From assembly GCA_029288515.1 (NCBI GenBank), contig JARIHB010000132.1, positions 1 to 6,786 on the forward strand: a DNA stretch of 6,786 nucleotides, given 5' to 3'. A program made the translations under genes and the position numbers. This DNA comes from Candidatus Saccharimonadota bacterium (GTDB taxonomy: Bacteria > Patescibacteriota > Saccharimonadia > Saccharimonadales > UBA4665). Below are positions 5,953 through 6,786 of the stretch, one piece after another (position 1 is the stretch's first letter; every line of letters begins with the position of its first letter). Under the pieces are notes generated by a model, which was not told the DNA's origin, did no database searches, and worked only from the letters and a program-made list of their open reading frames with translations.

Positions 5953-6459
5953 CTATTCTGCCAGCAAGCGCTCCAGCCGGTTGAGCTGACTGGAGAAGCC
6001 TTCCACCATGCCCATCTTAACGAGCTGTTCCAGTTGTTCGGCGGTTTCGCATATGCTGCTGCACACCAGGCGGCTTTTACCATTTTCTTCTATGAATTCG
6101 ACAATGAATTTTTGGGTGGGCATGTCGCTGTCAACGGTACCCTCCGAGTTGGAAAAATGGTCAAGGGCTTCAAAGCGATTTGGCTCGTCAACGGTCACAA
6201 TGTCCATCAGGCCCCACGACTCTTGGCCGAACCATTCACCCTGGTTTTTATCCGTACATTTCATGGCGTAGTGAACACGGCCGCCGGGCTTGAAATCAAA
6301 TGTCTTGGTTGTAGTTTCCCAGCCCTCCGGCCCCCACCACTTCTCAAACCATTCTTTGTCGGCGTATGCCCGCCACAACTTTTCCTTTGGCGCATCAAAC
6401 TCGCGTTCAATAATAAGTGTCTTGTTCTCTAGATCCTTGGTTACTTTTGTCTCGGCCAT
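5953..6459 (-). CDS. AHSA1/SRPBCC-domain protein (START-like fold)
   Basis: This is a 168-residue member of the 'activator of Hsp90 ATPase homologue 1-like' branch of the SRPBCC superfamily, whose helix-grip fold forms a hydrophobic ligand pocket. The hallmark run is REFDAPKEKLWRAYADKE then FEKWWGPEGW (19-47). It is followed by FDFKPGGRVHYAM (54-66), the TQKFIVEFIEE strand (115-125) and the C-terminal helix with WGLMD before it and MVEGFSSQLNRLERLLAE (151-168) at the end. Length is normal and the domain is complete. The ATG at 6459 follows GAAGGAG with a 6-base spacing. The start overlaps the last codons of the ArsR-type gene by 19 bases, so the two are one operon. Such ArsR/AHSA1 pairs are frequent in bacteria, but the ligand is generally unknown. 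No Hsp90 role should be assumed. Confidence 0.93.
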   Translation of the reverse strand: MAETKVTKDLENKTLIIEREFDAPKEKLWRAYADKEWFEKWWGPEGWETTTKTFDFKPGGRVHYAMKCTDKNQGEWFGQESWGLMDIVTVDEPNRFEALDHFSNSEGTVDSDMPTQKFIVEFIEENGKSRLVCSSICETAEQLEQLVKMGMVEGFSSQLNRLERLLAE

Positions 6460-6786
6460 ATTATGCTCCTTCTTTTAATAACGCATCTTAATTTTTTATA
6501 CCTGCTCTCCCATATGCGGCGATATTGCTCCAGGCAGATGTCAGCTTCTAAGAGCGCTTCGGGTCTGAGCGCCACCATATATTTCCTCCCTTCCCTGCGT
6601 TTTTGGATCAACTGCGCCCGTTCCAAAACCTTTAGATGTTTTGAGATAGCTACAAAACTAATGGAATATTTTTCTACCAGCTCGCTGATTGACAGCTCAC
6701 GCTCCGCCACACGGCTTAATATGTCGCGGCGGGTGGGGTCAGCCAGAGAGTGGAAGATTGAATCTAATGCGAGTATACTTTTAACC
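6441..6786 (-). CDS. ArsR-family winged-helix transcriptional regulator, 5' end at window edge
   Basis: This is a DNA-binding repressor-type protein of the ArsR fold. The frame is open to the window edge and reads VKSILALDSIFHSLADPTRR then DIL, the classic N-terminal helix. It continues with SISELVEKYSIS (helix 2), FVAISKHLKVLERAQLI (recognition helix region) and the wing RREGRKYMVAL. The GTG at 6710 lies inside the conserved region and is not the start. The first visible full codon is GTT (6785-6783) and base 6786 reads G on this strand, so an ATG just off the edge would give MVKSILALD, about 115 residues. No CVC-type metal motif is present, so it belongs to the non-metal group usually paired with AHSA1 proteins. 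The C-terminus from about KLRCVIKRR on is atypical and reads through the next gene's ribosome site. It probably regulates its own operon; the operator lies outside the window. Confidence 0.92.
   Translation of the reverse strand, partial: VKSILALDSIFHSLADPTRRDILSRVAERELSISELVEKYSISFVAISKHLKVLERAQLIQKRREGRKYMVALRPEALLEADICLEQYRRIWESRYKKLRCVIKRRSIIWPRQK

Noticed and set aside
6034..6432. Plus-strand open frame of 132 codons over the AHSA1 gene
   Set aside because: Antisense shadow of a strongly conserved domain with no protein-like motifs of its own.
6708..6710. GTG as the ArsR start codon
   Set aside because: The conserved DPTRRDIL helix is encoded upstream in the same frame, so this GTG is an internal Val codon.
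1..6786. CRISPR array, tRNA/rRNA, insertion sequence or phage module
   Set aside because: No regularly spaced repeats, no tRNA-like cloverleaf, no transposase motifs and no terminal repeats were seen.

Overview
The window is a compact bacterial stretch of roughly 50% GC by eye. It has one plus-strand gene at the left edge and seven minus-strand genes filling the rest. Standard stop codons (TAA, TAG, TGA) and Shine-Dalgarno sites fit an ordinary bacterium. No taxonomic marker is present. Secreted neprosin-like and spherulin-4-like proteins, tight spacing and a two-gene drug-exporter-like ABC system suggest Candidatus Saccharibacteria or another small-genome CPR/actinobacterial-type lineage. 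That placement is an inference.

Left part (1-1046): the C-terminal bulk of a secreted neprosin-family (DUF239) protein, cut by the window edge, ends at a perfect 13-base inverted repeat that looks like a terminator shared with the convergent operon. Positions 1047-3582: an ABC exporter operon of an ATPase followed by a 12-TM permease. The ATPase reading frame is broken close to its end. Its conserved C-terminal tail is intact in another frame and ends in a GTGA stop/start overlap with the permease, so the two genes were translationally coupled before the lesion (or sequencing error).

Middle (3583-4283): two intergenic stretches with inverted repeats flank a 179-residue protein I do not recognise. 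Its start has no Shine-Dalgarno and may be leaderless.

Right part (4284-6786): a secreted spherulin-4/GH135-like glycosidase lies 17 bp downstream of a phosphoribosyltransferase-like gene. That pair has a good promoter of its own (TATAAT, very short leader). Upstream is an ArsR-type regulator with an AHSA1/SRPBCC partner, a familiar gene pair. The ArsR frame is open to the window edge and probably loses only the first two bases of its start codon.

Functionally the window combines two extracellular hydrolase-like proteins (one peptidase-like, one polysaccharide-directed), an exporter and a small regulatory pair. I see no CRISPR array, tRNA, rRNA, IS element or obvious defence system. The most notable points are the frameshifted ATPase, the linkage of a PRTase-like protein to the spherulin-4 protein, and the substituted catalytic-site residue in the latter.
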